This document shows positions 33,244-42,594 of a stretch of DNA of 64,000 nucleotides, piece after piece (position 1 is the first letter of the stretch; every line of letters begins with the position of its first letter). Where the stretch lies: assembly GCA_963770375.1 (NCBI GenBank), contig CAVYPM010000010.1, positions 205,716-269,715 on the forward strand, given 5' to 3'. The stretch comes from DASVBE01 sp963770375. Its GTDB lineage: Bacteria; Actinomycetota; Actinomycetes; Streptosporangiales; Streptosporangiaceae. Position numbers and translations under genes: made by a program. The notes beneath the pieces are model-generated. The model made no database searches, was not told where the DNA came from, and saw nothing but the letters and a program-made list of their open reading frames with translations.

Positions 33244-35231
33244 TCACGCTCCCTGCGGTGTACTCGCGGCCGGAGCCGCGCTGTCCAGCGCGGCCTCGTC
33301 CGCCTGGGCCAGCCAGGTCTCGTCCGAGCTCGGGATGGAGTCGACCAGCTTGCGGGTGTACGGGTGCTGCGGGTTGTCGAGGACGTCGCCGGTGGCGCCC
33401 TGCTCCACGACCTCTCCCTGGCACAGGACGTAGACCCGCTCGGCGACCTGCCGCACGACGGCCAGGTCGTGGGTGATGAACAGGTAGCTGACGCCAAGCT
33501 CGCGGCGCACCTCGGCGAGCAGGTTGAGGATCTGTGCCTGCACCGAGACGTCCAGCGCCGACACCGGCTCGTCGCACACGATCAGCCGCGGCCGGACCGC
33601 GAGCGCCCTGGCCACCGCGACCCGCTGCCGCTCACCGCCGGACAGCGCGACCGGCTTGCGCTCGGCGTAACGGGCAGGCAGCCCCACCCGCTCCAGCAGT
33701 TCACCGACGGCCTTGCGCACGTCCCGGATCTGCCCGTCGGCCGCGGAGAGGGCTTCGCCGAGCGTCGAGCCGACGGTGCGGACCGGGTTGAGCGTCGAGT
33801 ACGGGTCCTGGAAGACCATCTGCACGGTCCGCCGCAGACGGCGCCGGTCGGCGGTACTGAGCCTGGCCAGTCTGGCTGGTGTCGATGCCGTTGACCACGA
33901 TGGTGCCGGCCGTCGGCGTCTCGAGCCCGACCAGGCACCGGCCGAGCGTCGATCTTGCCCGAGCCGGACTCCCCGACCAGGCCGACCGCCTCGTCGGCGC
34001 CGATCTCGAGCGACACCCCTTTCAGCGCGGTCACCCGCCGGCCGACTGACCGGACCCGCCGAACACCTTCTCCACGTCGCGGGTCACGACGACGGCGCTG
34101 TCCTGGCCGGCTTCCTGCGGCGAGCGCGACCTCCTGCTCGTGGTCGAGCCGGGCCGCCAGCGTGTCGCTCCTGGCCTCCTGCATCAGCGGCTCGATCCCG
34201 GCCACCCGGACGCAGGCCGACCAGCGGGCCGGGGCGACCTCGACAAGCGGCGGCGTGCCCGCCGTGCAGATCTCGGCCCGCCACTCGCACCGGGGCGCGA
34301 ACGCGCACGACGTGGCGACGTCGTCGGGCGAGGGCACCGAGCCGGGGATCGCGGCCATGCGCGACAGCCGCCGGTCCACCGGCGGGTCGGAGAGCAGCAG
34401 GCCCAGCGTGTACGGGTGCAGCGGCTCGGCTTCCATCGCCTCGGCGGCCGCGACCTCGAGCACCGACCCGGCGTAGAGCACGAGAACCCGGTCGCACAGC
34501 GCGAACGCGACCCGCAGGTCGTGCGTGATCAGGATGAGGCCCATGCCCCTGGTCTGCTGCACCTCCCGCAGCCGGGCCAGGATCTCGCGCTGGGTCGTTA
34601 CGTCGAGGGCGGTGGACGGCTCGTCGGCGATCAGCACCTGCGGGTCCCTGGCGATCGCGGCGGCGATGCCCACCCGCTGCCGCATGCCGCCCGACAGCTC
34701 GAACGGGTAAGCGTCGGCGACCGCGGCATCGGTGATGCCGACCTCAGCCAGCCGCCGGACCGCCTCCTGGCGGGCCCGCGCCCGCTTGAGCGGCCGGCCG
34801 CGCTCGTCCCGGATCAGCTCGACGACCTGCGCACCGCATCGCATCAGCGGGTTCAGCATGGTGAACGGGTCCTGGAAGATCATCGCGAGCTCCGACCCGC
34901 GGATCTGGCGCAGCTGCCGCTCGGGCAGCTTCAGGATGTCCCGCCCGCGGTATTCCACCTCGCCCTCGGCGTGCACGCCGGCCGGCAGCAGCCCGATCAG
35001 GGCCCTGGCGGTCAGGGACTTGCCGCTGCCGGATTCGCCGACGATGCCGAGCGTCTCGCCGGGCGCGAGGCTGAAGTCAGAGCCGGTGGTGATGACCCGG
35101 TCGACGCCCTGCAGCCGGCTGGAGATCCGCAGGCCGCGGACCGTCAGCAGCGGCGCGCCGCCATGCGCGGCGGCCGGCCGGGCCGGGCTGGGATCGTCAT
35201 CGGGCGCGCCCCCTGTCGGAGAGCCGCTCAT
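33244..35231 (-). pseudogene. Fused two-domain oligopeptide ABC transporter ATPase (OppD-OppF type), several frameshifts
   Basis: One gene of about 660 codons encodes two nucleotide-binding domains. Domain 1 is intact: Walker A GIVGESGSGKS, MIFQDPFTMLNP, signature LSGGMRQRV, Walker B VLIADEPSTALD, H-loop ITHD, then the oligopeptide-type C-terminal CAFAPRCEWRAEIC. Domain 2 has VGESGSGK, MVFQDPYSTLNP, LSGGERQRV, IVCDEPVSALD and FITHD. Its beginning needs frame corrections near 34108, 34050, 33953 and 33850. With these, GSGKSTLGRCLVGLETPTAG is restored. It powers the DppB/DppC permeases. The start overlaps dppC by 35 bases. Confidence 0.8.
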
Positions 35232-36069
35232 AGCTCCAGTCGCCGATGAGGTTCATGCTGACCGCGGTCAGCACCAGCGCGATAGCCGGGGCGAGGCAGG
35301 CCATCGCGTTGTTCTGGATCAGCGAGAGGTTCTGGGCGAGCATGCCGCCCCAGTCCGGGGTGTTCAGCGGCACGCCGAGGCCGAGGAACGACAGAGCCGA
35401 CAAGGCCACCAGGCTGAACGCGAAGTTGAGGAACGTGTTGGCTACGACCAGCGGCAGCACGTTGGGCCAGATATGCCGCAGCATCACCCGCGAGGGAGCG
35501 ATGCCGAGCGTCATGGCTGCCTCGACGTACGGCATGTTGCGCTGCTGGAGCACGGCACCGCGCACGATCCTGGCGTCGATGGGGAAGGTCAGCACGACGA
35601 GGACGACGACGGCCACGTAGTAGCCGCCGCCGATGACGCCGACGACGACGATGGCGATCAGCAGGCCGGGCAGCGCCCAGACCAGGTCGGCCAGCCGCAT
35701 GATGAAGTAGTCGACCCGTCCGCCGAAGTAGCCGGCGATCAGGCCGAGCGCGTTCCCGATGATGAGCGCGCCGATGGCGATCAGGGCCGGGCCGATCACG
35801 GCCGCGCGGGCACCGACGATGATCCGGGACAGGATGTCGCGGCCGAAGTCGTCGGTGCCGAGCAGGTGATGGGCCGACGGCGCCTGCGTGGCCACGATCA
35901 GGTTCTGCGCGTTGGCCCCGAACGGCGCCAGCAGCGACCCGAACAGCGCGCACGCGACGACCAGCACGACGATCAGGAACGACAGCAGGATGAGCAGCGA
36001 GGGCCGGCGGCGGCCGCGCTTGCGCGGGGAGACAAGGACGCCCGTGTCCGGGGCGGTGATGACGGTCAT
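35197..36069 (-). CDS. Peptide-type ABC transporter permease (DppC/OppC-like)
   Basis: A 290-residue permease with an N-terminal membrane segment (LLILLSFLIVVLVVACALFG). The family segment HLLGTDDFGRDILSRIIVGAR follows near 70, then five further helices. The EAA loop contacting the ATPase is VEAAMTLGIAPSRVMLRHIWPN near 195. This is the typical second permease of dipeptide, oligopeptide or nickel importers. Its ATG overlaps the dppB stop as ATGA, and its end overlaps the fused ATPase start. No substrate-binding protein gene is present in the operon. Confidence 0.9.
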   Translation of the reverse strand: MTVITAPDTGVLVSPRKRGRRRPSLLILLSFLIVVLVVACALFGSLLAPFGANAQNLIVATQAPSAHHLLGTDDFGRDILSRIIVGARAAVIGPALIAIGALIIGNALGLIAGYFGGRVDYFIMRLADLVWALPGLLIAIVVVGVIGGGYYVAVVVLVVLTFPIDARIVRGAVLQQRNMPYVEAAMTLGIAPSRVMLRHIWPNVLPLVVANTFLNFAFSLVALSALSFLGLGVPLNTPDWGGMLAQNLSLIQNNAMACLAPAIALVLTAVSMNLIGDWSYERLSDRGRAR

Positions 36070-37032
36070 CGGACGCCCCGTCCGGCCGTGATCCGCGGAT
36101 CGATGAACAGGTAGCAGAGGTCAATCAGGAAGTTGGCGCCGATCAGGATCGCGGCGGCCAGCAGCGTGAAGCCCTGCACGACGGGAACGTCCTTGGACTC
36201 CACCGACGTGATCAGCAGCGAGCCGATGCCCGGCAGCGCGAAGACCTGCTCCACCAGCACCGCCCCGGTGAGCACGACCCCGAGGATGAGGCCGCCTGCG
36301 GTAATGATTGGCCCGAGCGAGTTGCGCAGCGCGTACCGGGTGATGATCCGCAGCGGCCCGACACCGCGTGCCTGCGCGAACGCGATGTAGTCCTGCTCCA
36401 GCACGGTGATCATCGCGGCCCTGGTCAGCTTCACGATGAGGGCCATGACGCCGAACGCGAGCGCGAACAGCCGGCAGGGTCAGGTGCCACAGCCGGTCGG
36501 GAAAGTCGGTGCCGGGGCCGTAGACCGGGAACCAGCCGACGTCGATGGCCAGCAGGTACAGCAGGAAGATCCCGCTGACGAAGGCCGGCACGCTGACCCC
36601 GAGCAGGCTGATCCCGACGATGGCCCGGTCGGCCGCCGTCCGGTTGCGCATCGCCGACGCGATCCCGGCCGGGATCCCGATGAGGACGGCGAGCAGGAAG
36701 GCGAAGACACCGAGGAAGATGGTCACGCCGATCCGGCTGCTGATGAGCGACGTCACCGTCTGTCCGCTCTGGATCGAGACGCCGAGGTTCAGGTGGACGG
36801 CGCCCTTGAGCCAGAGCAGGTACTGGACGAAGAACGAGTCGTTCAGGTGGTACTTCGCCTCCAGGGCGGCGATGGCGGCCGGGCTGGACGGATGGGTGCC
36901 GAGGAGGACCTGGATCGGGTTCCCCGGGGCGAGGTAGAGCAGGCCGAAGATGAGGAACGAGATCAGCAGGAGCAGGACCACGAGGGCCAGGAGACGGCGG
37001 GTCAGGAAGAACGTAATCTGCCGTGCGCGCAT
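36066..37032 (-). pseudogene. Peptide-type ABC transporter permease (DppB/OppB-like), one-base frameshift
   Basis: About 322 residues. The first helix is LLALVVLLLLISFLIFGLLYLAPGNP. The DppB-type periplasmic segment with YHLNDSFFVQYLLWLKG follows, then SLISSRIGVTIFLG and a membrane core. The EAA loop AQARGVGPLRIITRYALRNSLGP is in the second frame. One extra base near 36470 separates LTLPAV from ALAFGVMALIVKL. ATG 37032 with GGAGG just upstream is the preferred start; an in-frame ATG 13 codons earlier lacks one. It is the first gene of the five-gene operon running to the M19 protein. Confidence 0.83.
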
Positions 37033-37220
37033 GCCGCCTCCGGACGTGGAATCAGCCGGAATTGATGCCAACTATCGCGTGTGGCCGAAGTTAGCACCGG
37101 CCCTCCGGCCAGGGCTTTAGGCAGCTGACGGAAGATGGCCAGGGGTCTTGCTCCGGCCGTTGAAAGACCGATTCGCGCTGGATCCTTAGCATCGGTGTGG
37201 CAGCGGCTAAAGGAGAGCAC

Positions 37221-38537
37221 GTGACGCAGCAGGCCAGCCAGCAGCCAATGTCCGCCGACGCCCTGGTCATCGGCGCCGGGGTGGTGGGCAGCAGCATCGC
37301 GCTGCAGCTGGCCAGGGCCGGGCTCGCCGTCACCGTGCTGGACCGCAACCGGGCCGTGGGGGCCGGGTCGACCAGCGCCTCGTCCGCGGTGGTCCGGTTC
37401 CACTACTCCACCAGGGCGGGCGTGATCACATCCTGGGAGTCGAAGTTCGGCTGGGAGCGCTGGGGTGACTTCCTTGGCCACGAGGATCCGGCCGGCCTCG
37501 CCCGCTACATCACCACCGGCGGCCTGGTCGTCGACTCGCCGGGCTTCGCCCTTGACCGGGTGACCGCGCTGTTCACCGACGTCGGCATCCCGTACGAGGT
37601 GCTCTCGGCGGCGCAGCTGCGGCAGCGGTTCCCGGCCCTGGACACCGGCCGGTACTACCCGCCGCGAGCGCTGGACGACGAGCGCTTCTGGGACGGCGCC
37701 CGCGGGGAGGTGCGCGCGCTGTGGACGCCCGACGGCGGCTACGTGCACGACCCGCAGCTGGCCACGCAGAACCTGATGCACGCCGCCCGGGCCGAGGGCG
37801 CACGGCTCGTGCTCGGCGCCGAGATCGTAGCGATCGAGACCAGCGGCGGCCGGGTTACCGGCGTACGCACCGCCGACGGCTCGATCATCACGGCCCCGGT
37901 CGTCGTCAACGCGGCCGGCCCGCACTCCGGCCACGTCAACGACCTGGCCGGGGTGCGCGGGGAGTTCGCGATCTCGACCCGGCCGCTGCGCCAGGAGGTG
38001 CACCACGTCGCGCCGCCGGCCGGGCCGGTTCCCGGTCTCCCGCACGTCGGCGACGCCGACCTCGGCACCTACTTCCGCCCGGAGCCCGGCGGCGGGCTGC
38101 TCGTCGGCGGCCAGGAGCCGGACTGCGACCCGCTGCAGTGGCTGGACGACCCGGACGACTATCACCCGCATCCGACCACCGCCGTGTACGAGGCGCAGGT
38201 GACCCGGCTGGCCCGCCGCCTACCCGACCTGCCGGTCGCGACGCGCCCCTCCGGCATCGCCGGCGTCTATGACGTCACCGACGACTGGATACCGGTTTAC
38301 GACTGCACGTCGCTGGGCGGGTACTACGTCGCGATCGGGACCAGCGGAAACCAGTTCAAGAACGCTCCGGTCATCGGGCAGCTCATGACGGCGCTGATCA
38401 CCGAGTGCGAAGCCGGCCGCGACCACGACGCCGACCCGGTGATCTGGCGTGCCCCGCACACTGGACTCGACGTCGACCTGAGCCACTACTCCCGGCTGCG
38501 CGCGCCGCACTCGAGCAGCGGCAGCGTCATGGGCTAG
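37221..38537 (+). CDS. FAD-dependent DAO-type oxidoreductase (sarcosine oxidase beta-like)
   Basis: A 438-residue flavoprotein. The dinucleotide fold ALVIGAGVVGSSIALQLARAG starts near residue 14, followed by GAGSTSASSAVVRFHYST. The C-terminal FAD-contacting part is DWIPVYDCTSLGGYYVAIGTSGNQFKNAP near 370. It resembles the sarcosine oxidase beta subunit and related amine oxidases acting on secondary or tertiary amino acids. GTG at 37221 has AAGGAGAG six bases upstream; GTG 37197 would add eight residues. It is divergent from the importer operon and convergent with a D-amino-acid dehydrogenase remnant. Confidence 0.85.
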   Translation: MTQQASQQPMSADALVIGAGVVGSSIALQLARAGLAVTVLDRNRAVGAGSTSASSAVVRFHYSTRAGVITSWESKFGWERWGDFLGHEDPAGLARYITTGGLVVDSPGFALDRVTALFTDVGIPYEVLSAAQLRQRFPALDTGRYYPPRALDDERFWDGARGEVRALWTPDGGYVHDPQLATQNLMHAARAEGARLVLGAEIVAIETSGGRVTGVRTADGSIITAPVVVNAAGPHSGHVNDLAGVRGEFAISTRPLRQEVHHVAPPAGPVPGLPHVGDADLGTYFRPEPGGGLLVGGQEPDCDPLQWLDDPDDYHPHPTTAVYEAQVTRLARRLPDLPVATRPSGIAGVYDVTDDWIPVYDCTSLGGYYVAIGTSGNQFKNAPVIGQLMTALITECEAGRDHDADPVIWRAPHTGLDVDLSHYSRLRAPHSSSGSVMG

Positions 38538-38544
38538 CCGACCG

Positions 38545-39290
38545 TCACCGCGGACGGCCCGCATAGCGGGGGAACCGGAACGGCCGGAGCACCGCCGGCG
38601 CCGTTCCGGTGCTGACGAACTCGGCCATGTGCGCGCCCGTCACGGCGGCCAGCGTGATCCCGAGGGTGGAGTGGCCGGTCGCGACGAAGGCGTTGGCGGT
38701 GCCCGGCACCCGGTCAAGCACCGGCAGCCCGTCCGGGAGGAGCGGCCGCATCCCGGTCCATTCCTCGGCGACGTCGGTCCAGTCGAGCGCGGGGAAGTAG
38801 GCGCGGGCGGCGCGGGTGAGCGACGTGATGCGGCGCCGGTCGAGCCGGCTGTTGAGGCCGGAGAACTCGATCGTCCCGGCCAGCCGCAGCCGCCCGGCCA
38901 GCGGGGTCGCGCCGACCCGCGCCTCGACCAGGTACATCGGCGCCTCCGGCAGCTCCGGGCAGGCGACGGAGAGGCTGTAGCCCTTGCCCGCGGTCATCGG
39001 GAGCCGGGCGCCGAGCAGGCGGGTGACCGGCACCGAGAGCGCGCCCGCGGCGATGACGACGCTGTCGGCGGTGATCTCCTCGCCCCACTGCCGCGGCTCG
39101 CAGGGGCCGGCCGGCCCGTGCTGGCCCGCACTGCGCTGGCCCACGATGGCGGCGGTAACCCGGCCGTCGCGGACGGCGAAGCCCCGCACCGGGGTGCCCG
39201 GCCCGGATCGTGCCGCCGCGGCTGGTGATCAGCGAGGCCAGCGCCGGCAGATCCGGGTGGCGGCCGCCGCGGCAAGGGCGTCCGAGCGGG
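38545..39290 (-). pseudogene. D-amino-acid dehydrogenase (DadA-like) C-terminal remnant
   Basis: The frame ending at 38545 encodes the C-terminal half of a DadA-like flavoenzyme: VVIAAGALSVPVTRLLGARLPMTAGKGYS, SRLDRRRITSLTRAARAYFP and the FAD-contact VATGHSTLGITLAAVTG. Toward the 5' side two more shifts connect it to PDLPALASLITSRGGTIRAG. Before about 39290 nothing resembles the needed N-terminal FAD domain, so roughly 170-200 residues are missing. This is a truncated, nonfunctional copy that once belonged to the amine-oxidation island. Confidence 0.7.
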
Positions 39291-39366
39291 CCCGGAGATT
39301 AGAAGTGAGGTGCTATTAACTTGTCCGGTCGCTCGACGGGTGGGGCTGCGGCACATCGTCGCTGGC

Positions 39367-41832
39367 CTACATTTGGATGCGCTCGTTCCGCGGGTCATAT
39401 ATCGGGCGCAGGGACACGGTGGCCGGGTAGACCGCGTCCCCGATCTGTACCGTCCACTCGCCGGCGTCCAGGTAGGCCTGGTTGATGGGCTCGTCCGCAT
39501 CGATCATCGCCAGTCCGACCGCGCCGCCTAGGGTGAACCCGTAGGACGCGGAGCGGATGTAGCCGGCGGGCCTGCCGTCGCGGCGGACGACCTCGGCGTG
39601 GAACATGAGCGGCTCGGGATCGGTCACCAGCACCTGCACCAGCCGCCGGGTCAGCGGCCCGCGCGCCTTCTGGGCGAGTACCGCGTCGCGGCCGATGAAG
39701 CCGCCCGGCTTGTTGAGCGCGACTGCGAAGCCGAGGCCGGCCTCGAGCACGGTGTCGGTGTTGTCGATGTCGTGGCCGTAGTCGCGGTAGCCCTTCTCCA
39801 TCCGCAGGCTGCCGAGGGCCTTGAGGCCGGCGTGGCGCAGCCCCACCGCCCGCCCGGCCGCCACCAGCCGGTCGTACACGTGCACCGCCTGCTCCGCCGG
39901 GATGTACAGCTCGTACCCCAGCTCGCCTAGGTAGGTGATCCGGATGCAGAGCACCCGGGCGAACCCGATGTCGATCTCCGCGGCCGCGCGGAACGGGAAC
40001 GCCGCGTTGGACACGTCCGCGGAGGTCACCGCGGCAAGCAGCTCCCGCGACCGAGGGCCCTGGATGTTGATTTGCGCGTAGCCCGACGTCACGTCCGTGA
40101 CGAAGGCGTGGGCGTCGCCGATGTGGCGGCGCAGCCAGGTTTCCGCGTGCCGGTGGGCGGTGTCGGAGGCGACGACCCAGAACCGGTCGTCGGCCAGCTT
40201 GGTCACCGTGAGGTCGGCCTCCAGCGTGCCGACGGGGTTGAGCCACTGGGTGTAGGTGATCCGGCCGGGCTGGCCGTCGACCCGGTTGGCGGAGACCCGC
40301 TCCAGCACCCGCCCGGCGTCGCGGCCCTGCACATGGAACTTGGCCATGAAGGCCATGTCCATCAAGATCACGCCGGTGCGCGCGGCGTGGTGCTCGGCCT
40401 CCCAGTAGCCGAACCAGTCCGGCCGCCCCCAGGACAGCGGGCCTGCCTCCGGTTCGGCGCCCCCGGGGGCGTACCAGTCGGCGCCTTCCCAGCCGCTGAC
40501 GTCTCTGAAGTACGCCCGCTGCGCCACCAGCCGCTCGTGGACCGGTGACACCTTCGCGCCGCGGGCCGTCCGCACCGGCCGGCCCGGGTAGTGGGTCTGG
40601 TACACCAGGCCCAGCGACTCGACCGTGCGGGTCGCCCGGTACTCAGGGTTAGCCTGGTAGCGGTGCAGCCGGTCGATGTTGATGCCGGTCACATCGATGT
40701 CAGGACGGCCGTCGGCGATCCACTGCGCGACCACCCGGCCGACCCCGCCGCCGGTCAGGATGCCGATCGAGTTCAGCCCGGCGGCGACGAAGTAGTTCTT
40801 CAGCTCTGGCGCCTCACCGACGATCGGCTGCAGGTCGGGGGTGAAGCTTTCCGGGCCGCAGAACAGCTTCTTGATTCCGGTCTGCTCGACCACCGGCACC
40901 CGGGAGATGGCGCGCTCCAGGTACGGCGCCATCCGGTCCCAGTCGGGGATGATCTCACCGAACGAGAAGCCCGCCGGGACCCCGGCTACCTGCCACGGCG
41001 CGCAGACCGGCTCGAACAGGCCAAGCATCAGTCCGCCGCCCTCCTCCCGGTAATAGCCGTAGTTGGCGGGGTCCTCCAGCACCGGCCAGCTGCCGTCCAC
41101 CCCCTCGATCGGCTCGGTCAGCAGGTAGTAGTGCTCGGCGGCCTGCAGCGGGATGGTCACCCCGGCCAGCTCGCCGAGTTCCCGCGCCCACATGCCGGCG
41201 CAGTTGACAACGTACTCGGCCTCGACGTCGCCGCGCGGGGTCCGGACTCCGGTGACAGCACCGCTGTGGCAGAGGAAGCCAGTGACAGCGACGCCCTCGA
41301 TGATCCGGGCGCCCTTCATCCGGGCGCCCCTGGCCAACGACATGGTCACGTCGACCGGGTTGACCCTGCCGTCGGCCGGGATGTAGAAGGCGGCCAGCAC
41401 GTCGTCGACCCGGGCCAGCGGGAACAGGGCGGCGACCTCGCCCGGCGAGATCTCGTGCACCTCCACGCCGCACAGCCGGTTGAACGCCGCAACCCGCCGG
41501 TACTCCTCCAGCCGACCCCGCTCGATGGCGAGTTCGATCAGCCCGCACTGCTTCAGGCCGGTCGCGAGGCCAGTCTCCGCTTCCAGCCGGGAGTACAGGT
41601 CCCAGGTGTACTTCCGCAGCTCGGTCGACGTCTGCGAGGTCGAGCCGAAGGTGGCCATCAGCCCGGCCGCGTGCCAGGTGGTGCCCGAGGTCAGCCGGTC
41701 GCGCTCCAGCAGCAGCACCTCGCCGAACCCCAGGTGCGCGAGGTGGTAGGCGACCGAGGTGCCGATGATGCCACCCCCGATGACAACGACACGGGCACGG
41801 TCAGGAAGGGCAACGGCGGCAGGCGTGGTCAT
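39367..41832 (-). CDS. FAD-dependent oxidoreductase with GcvT domain (dimethylglycine/sarcosine dehydrogenase-like) 2
   Basis: An 821-residue protein with the same architecture as the gene at 27513. The FAD domain has RVVVIGGGIIGTSVAYHLAHLG, GTTWHAAGLMATFG with the covalent-FAD type His, YREEGGGLMLGLFEP and GLNSIGILTGGGVG. The C-terminal GcvT domain has GTLEADLTVTKLADDRFWV, INIQGPRSRELL, YLGELGYELYI, LKALGSLRMEKGYRDYGHD and FIGRDAVL. Start at ATG 41832 precedes TTPAAVALPDRA; a slightly longer form is open. It is intact, suggesting continued selection. Likely oxidises an N-methyl amino acid with one-carbon transfer to folate. Confidence 0.88.
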   Translation of the reverse strand: MTTPAAVALPDRARVVVIGGGIIGTSVAYHLAHLGFGEVLLLERDRLTSGTTWHAAGLMATFGSTSQTSTELRKYTWDLYSRLEAETGLATGLKQCGLIELAIERGRLEEYRRVAAFNRLCGVEVHEISPGEVAALFPLARVDDVLAAFYIPADGRVNPVDVTMSLARGARMKGARIIEGVAVTGFLCHSGAVTGVRTPRGDVEAEYVVNCAGMWARELGELAGVTIPLQAAEHYYLLTEPIEGVDGSWPVLEDPANYGYYREEGGGLMLGLFEPVCAPWQVAGVPAGFSFGEIIPDWDRMAPYLERAISRVPVVEQTGIKKLFCGPESFTPDLQPIVGEAPELKNYFVAAGLNSIGILTGGGVGRVVAQWIADGRPDIDVTGINIDRLHRYQANPEYRATRTVESLGLVYQTHYPGRPVRTARGAKVSPVHERLVAQRAYFRDVSGWEGADWYAPGGAEPEAGPLSWGRPDWFGYWEAEHHAARTGVILMDMAFMAKFHVQGRDAGRVLERVSANRVDGQPGRITYTQWLNPVGTLEADLTVTKLADDRFWVVASDTAHRHAETWLRRHIGDAHAFVTDVTSGYAQINIQGPRSRELLAAVTSADVSNAAFPFRAAAEIDIGFARVLCIRITYLGELGYELYIPAEQAVHVYDRLVAAGRAVGLRHAGLKALGSLRMEKGYRDYGHDIDNTDTVLEAGLGFAVALNKPGGFIGRDAVLAQKARGPLTRRLVQVLVTDPEPLMFHAEVVRRDGRPAGYIRSASYGFTLGGAVGLAMIDADEPINQAYLDAGEWTVQIGDAVYPATVSLRPIYDPRNERIQM

Positions 41833-42049
41833 CCGGGCAGGTCTCCACAAGACTCGCGGTTACCATCGAGATCCGCGACCGCCTCTGGCAGACAGTCCAC
41901 GTCCGAAGGGTCGTTGTAGCGCACCAACCGACCCGGACCGCGCTTCCTGAGTCGCGGATTCCGGGCGATTCTGTCAGCTCCCACGCGTAATTGTGGCCGT
42001 TCCAGGCATGAATTCTGCGTGCGGCAAGGTACTCGGCGACTTCGCGCGG

Positions 42050-42187
42050 AGCGTTCTCCATCACCACCGTGCGGTCGCCGACCCGGATCACGCCATCTTC
42101 GGCAATGAGCACGGCGCCGAACAGGATCCGGGCATCCGCCCCGATGCGGACCGCAGCACGCACCACCGCGGTGGCCGCCACGCAGGC
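42050..42187 (-). pseudogene. Gamma-carbonic-anhydrase-like fragment
   Basis: About 45 residues (VAATAVVRAAVRIGADARILFGAV, then VGDRTVVMENA) match the first left-handed beta-helix turns of gamma-carbonic-anhydrase/hexapeptide proteins. Both ends are missing: upstream it is cut at the junction with integrase sequence (42187/42188), and downstream the helix does not continue. No metal-binding histidines remain. A recombination remnant. Confidence 0.6.
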
Positions 42188-42375
42188 GCTGGGGTCACCC
42201 TACGGCACGCGTTCATCACCGCTGCCCTGGACGCCGGGGTCCCGCTCCGGGACGTGCAGGAGCGGCTTCGCACGCTGATCCGCGCACCACGATGCGCTAT
42301 GACCGGGCCCGCACCTCGCTCGACCGGCATGCCCCCTACATCGTCGCCGCCTACGTCGCCGGAGTTCCCCGGTAA
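42188..42375 (+). pseudogene. Tyrosine recombinase (phage integrase family) C-terminal remnant
   Basis: The frame GVTLRHAFITAALDAGVPLRDVQE shows the catalytic LRHAF motif of tyrosine recombinases. After a shift near 42265 it continues ASHADPRTTMRYDRARTSLDRHAPYIVAAYVAG to TAA 42375, with the second catalytic His (SHADPRT) and the nucleophile Tyr (MRYDRA). The N-terminal two-thirds are missing. It abuts the carbonic-anhydrase fragment, marking an old integration or deletion event. Confidence 0.72.
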
Positions 42376-42594
42376 GCGCAGCCAGTGAACCATTGGCCTG
42401 GCCGCCTCGCGGCCAGGCCGATGACCGCGCGGCGCCGCCAGGACTGTCCGCCGTCACAGCTCGCGAACCGCCGATATGGATGGGGATGACGTCAGAGCGT
42501 CCATGACGACAGTCGCCCAGATCAGGCTGTTCTGTTGTTTCGTCGCGATAACCGGTGAGCTCGCCCACACCTCAGGCCCGCCGGACAAGACAGC

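Noticed and set aside
30561..33433. Forward-strand frames of 677 and 450 codons over the M19 and GMC genes
   Set aside because: Both are antisense to well-conserved genes and have no recognisable motif or ribosome site.
40591..41919. 442-codon forward frame opposite the second FAD-GcvT gene
   Set aside because: Antisense shadow with His/Arg/Gln-rich composition.
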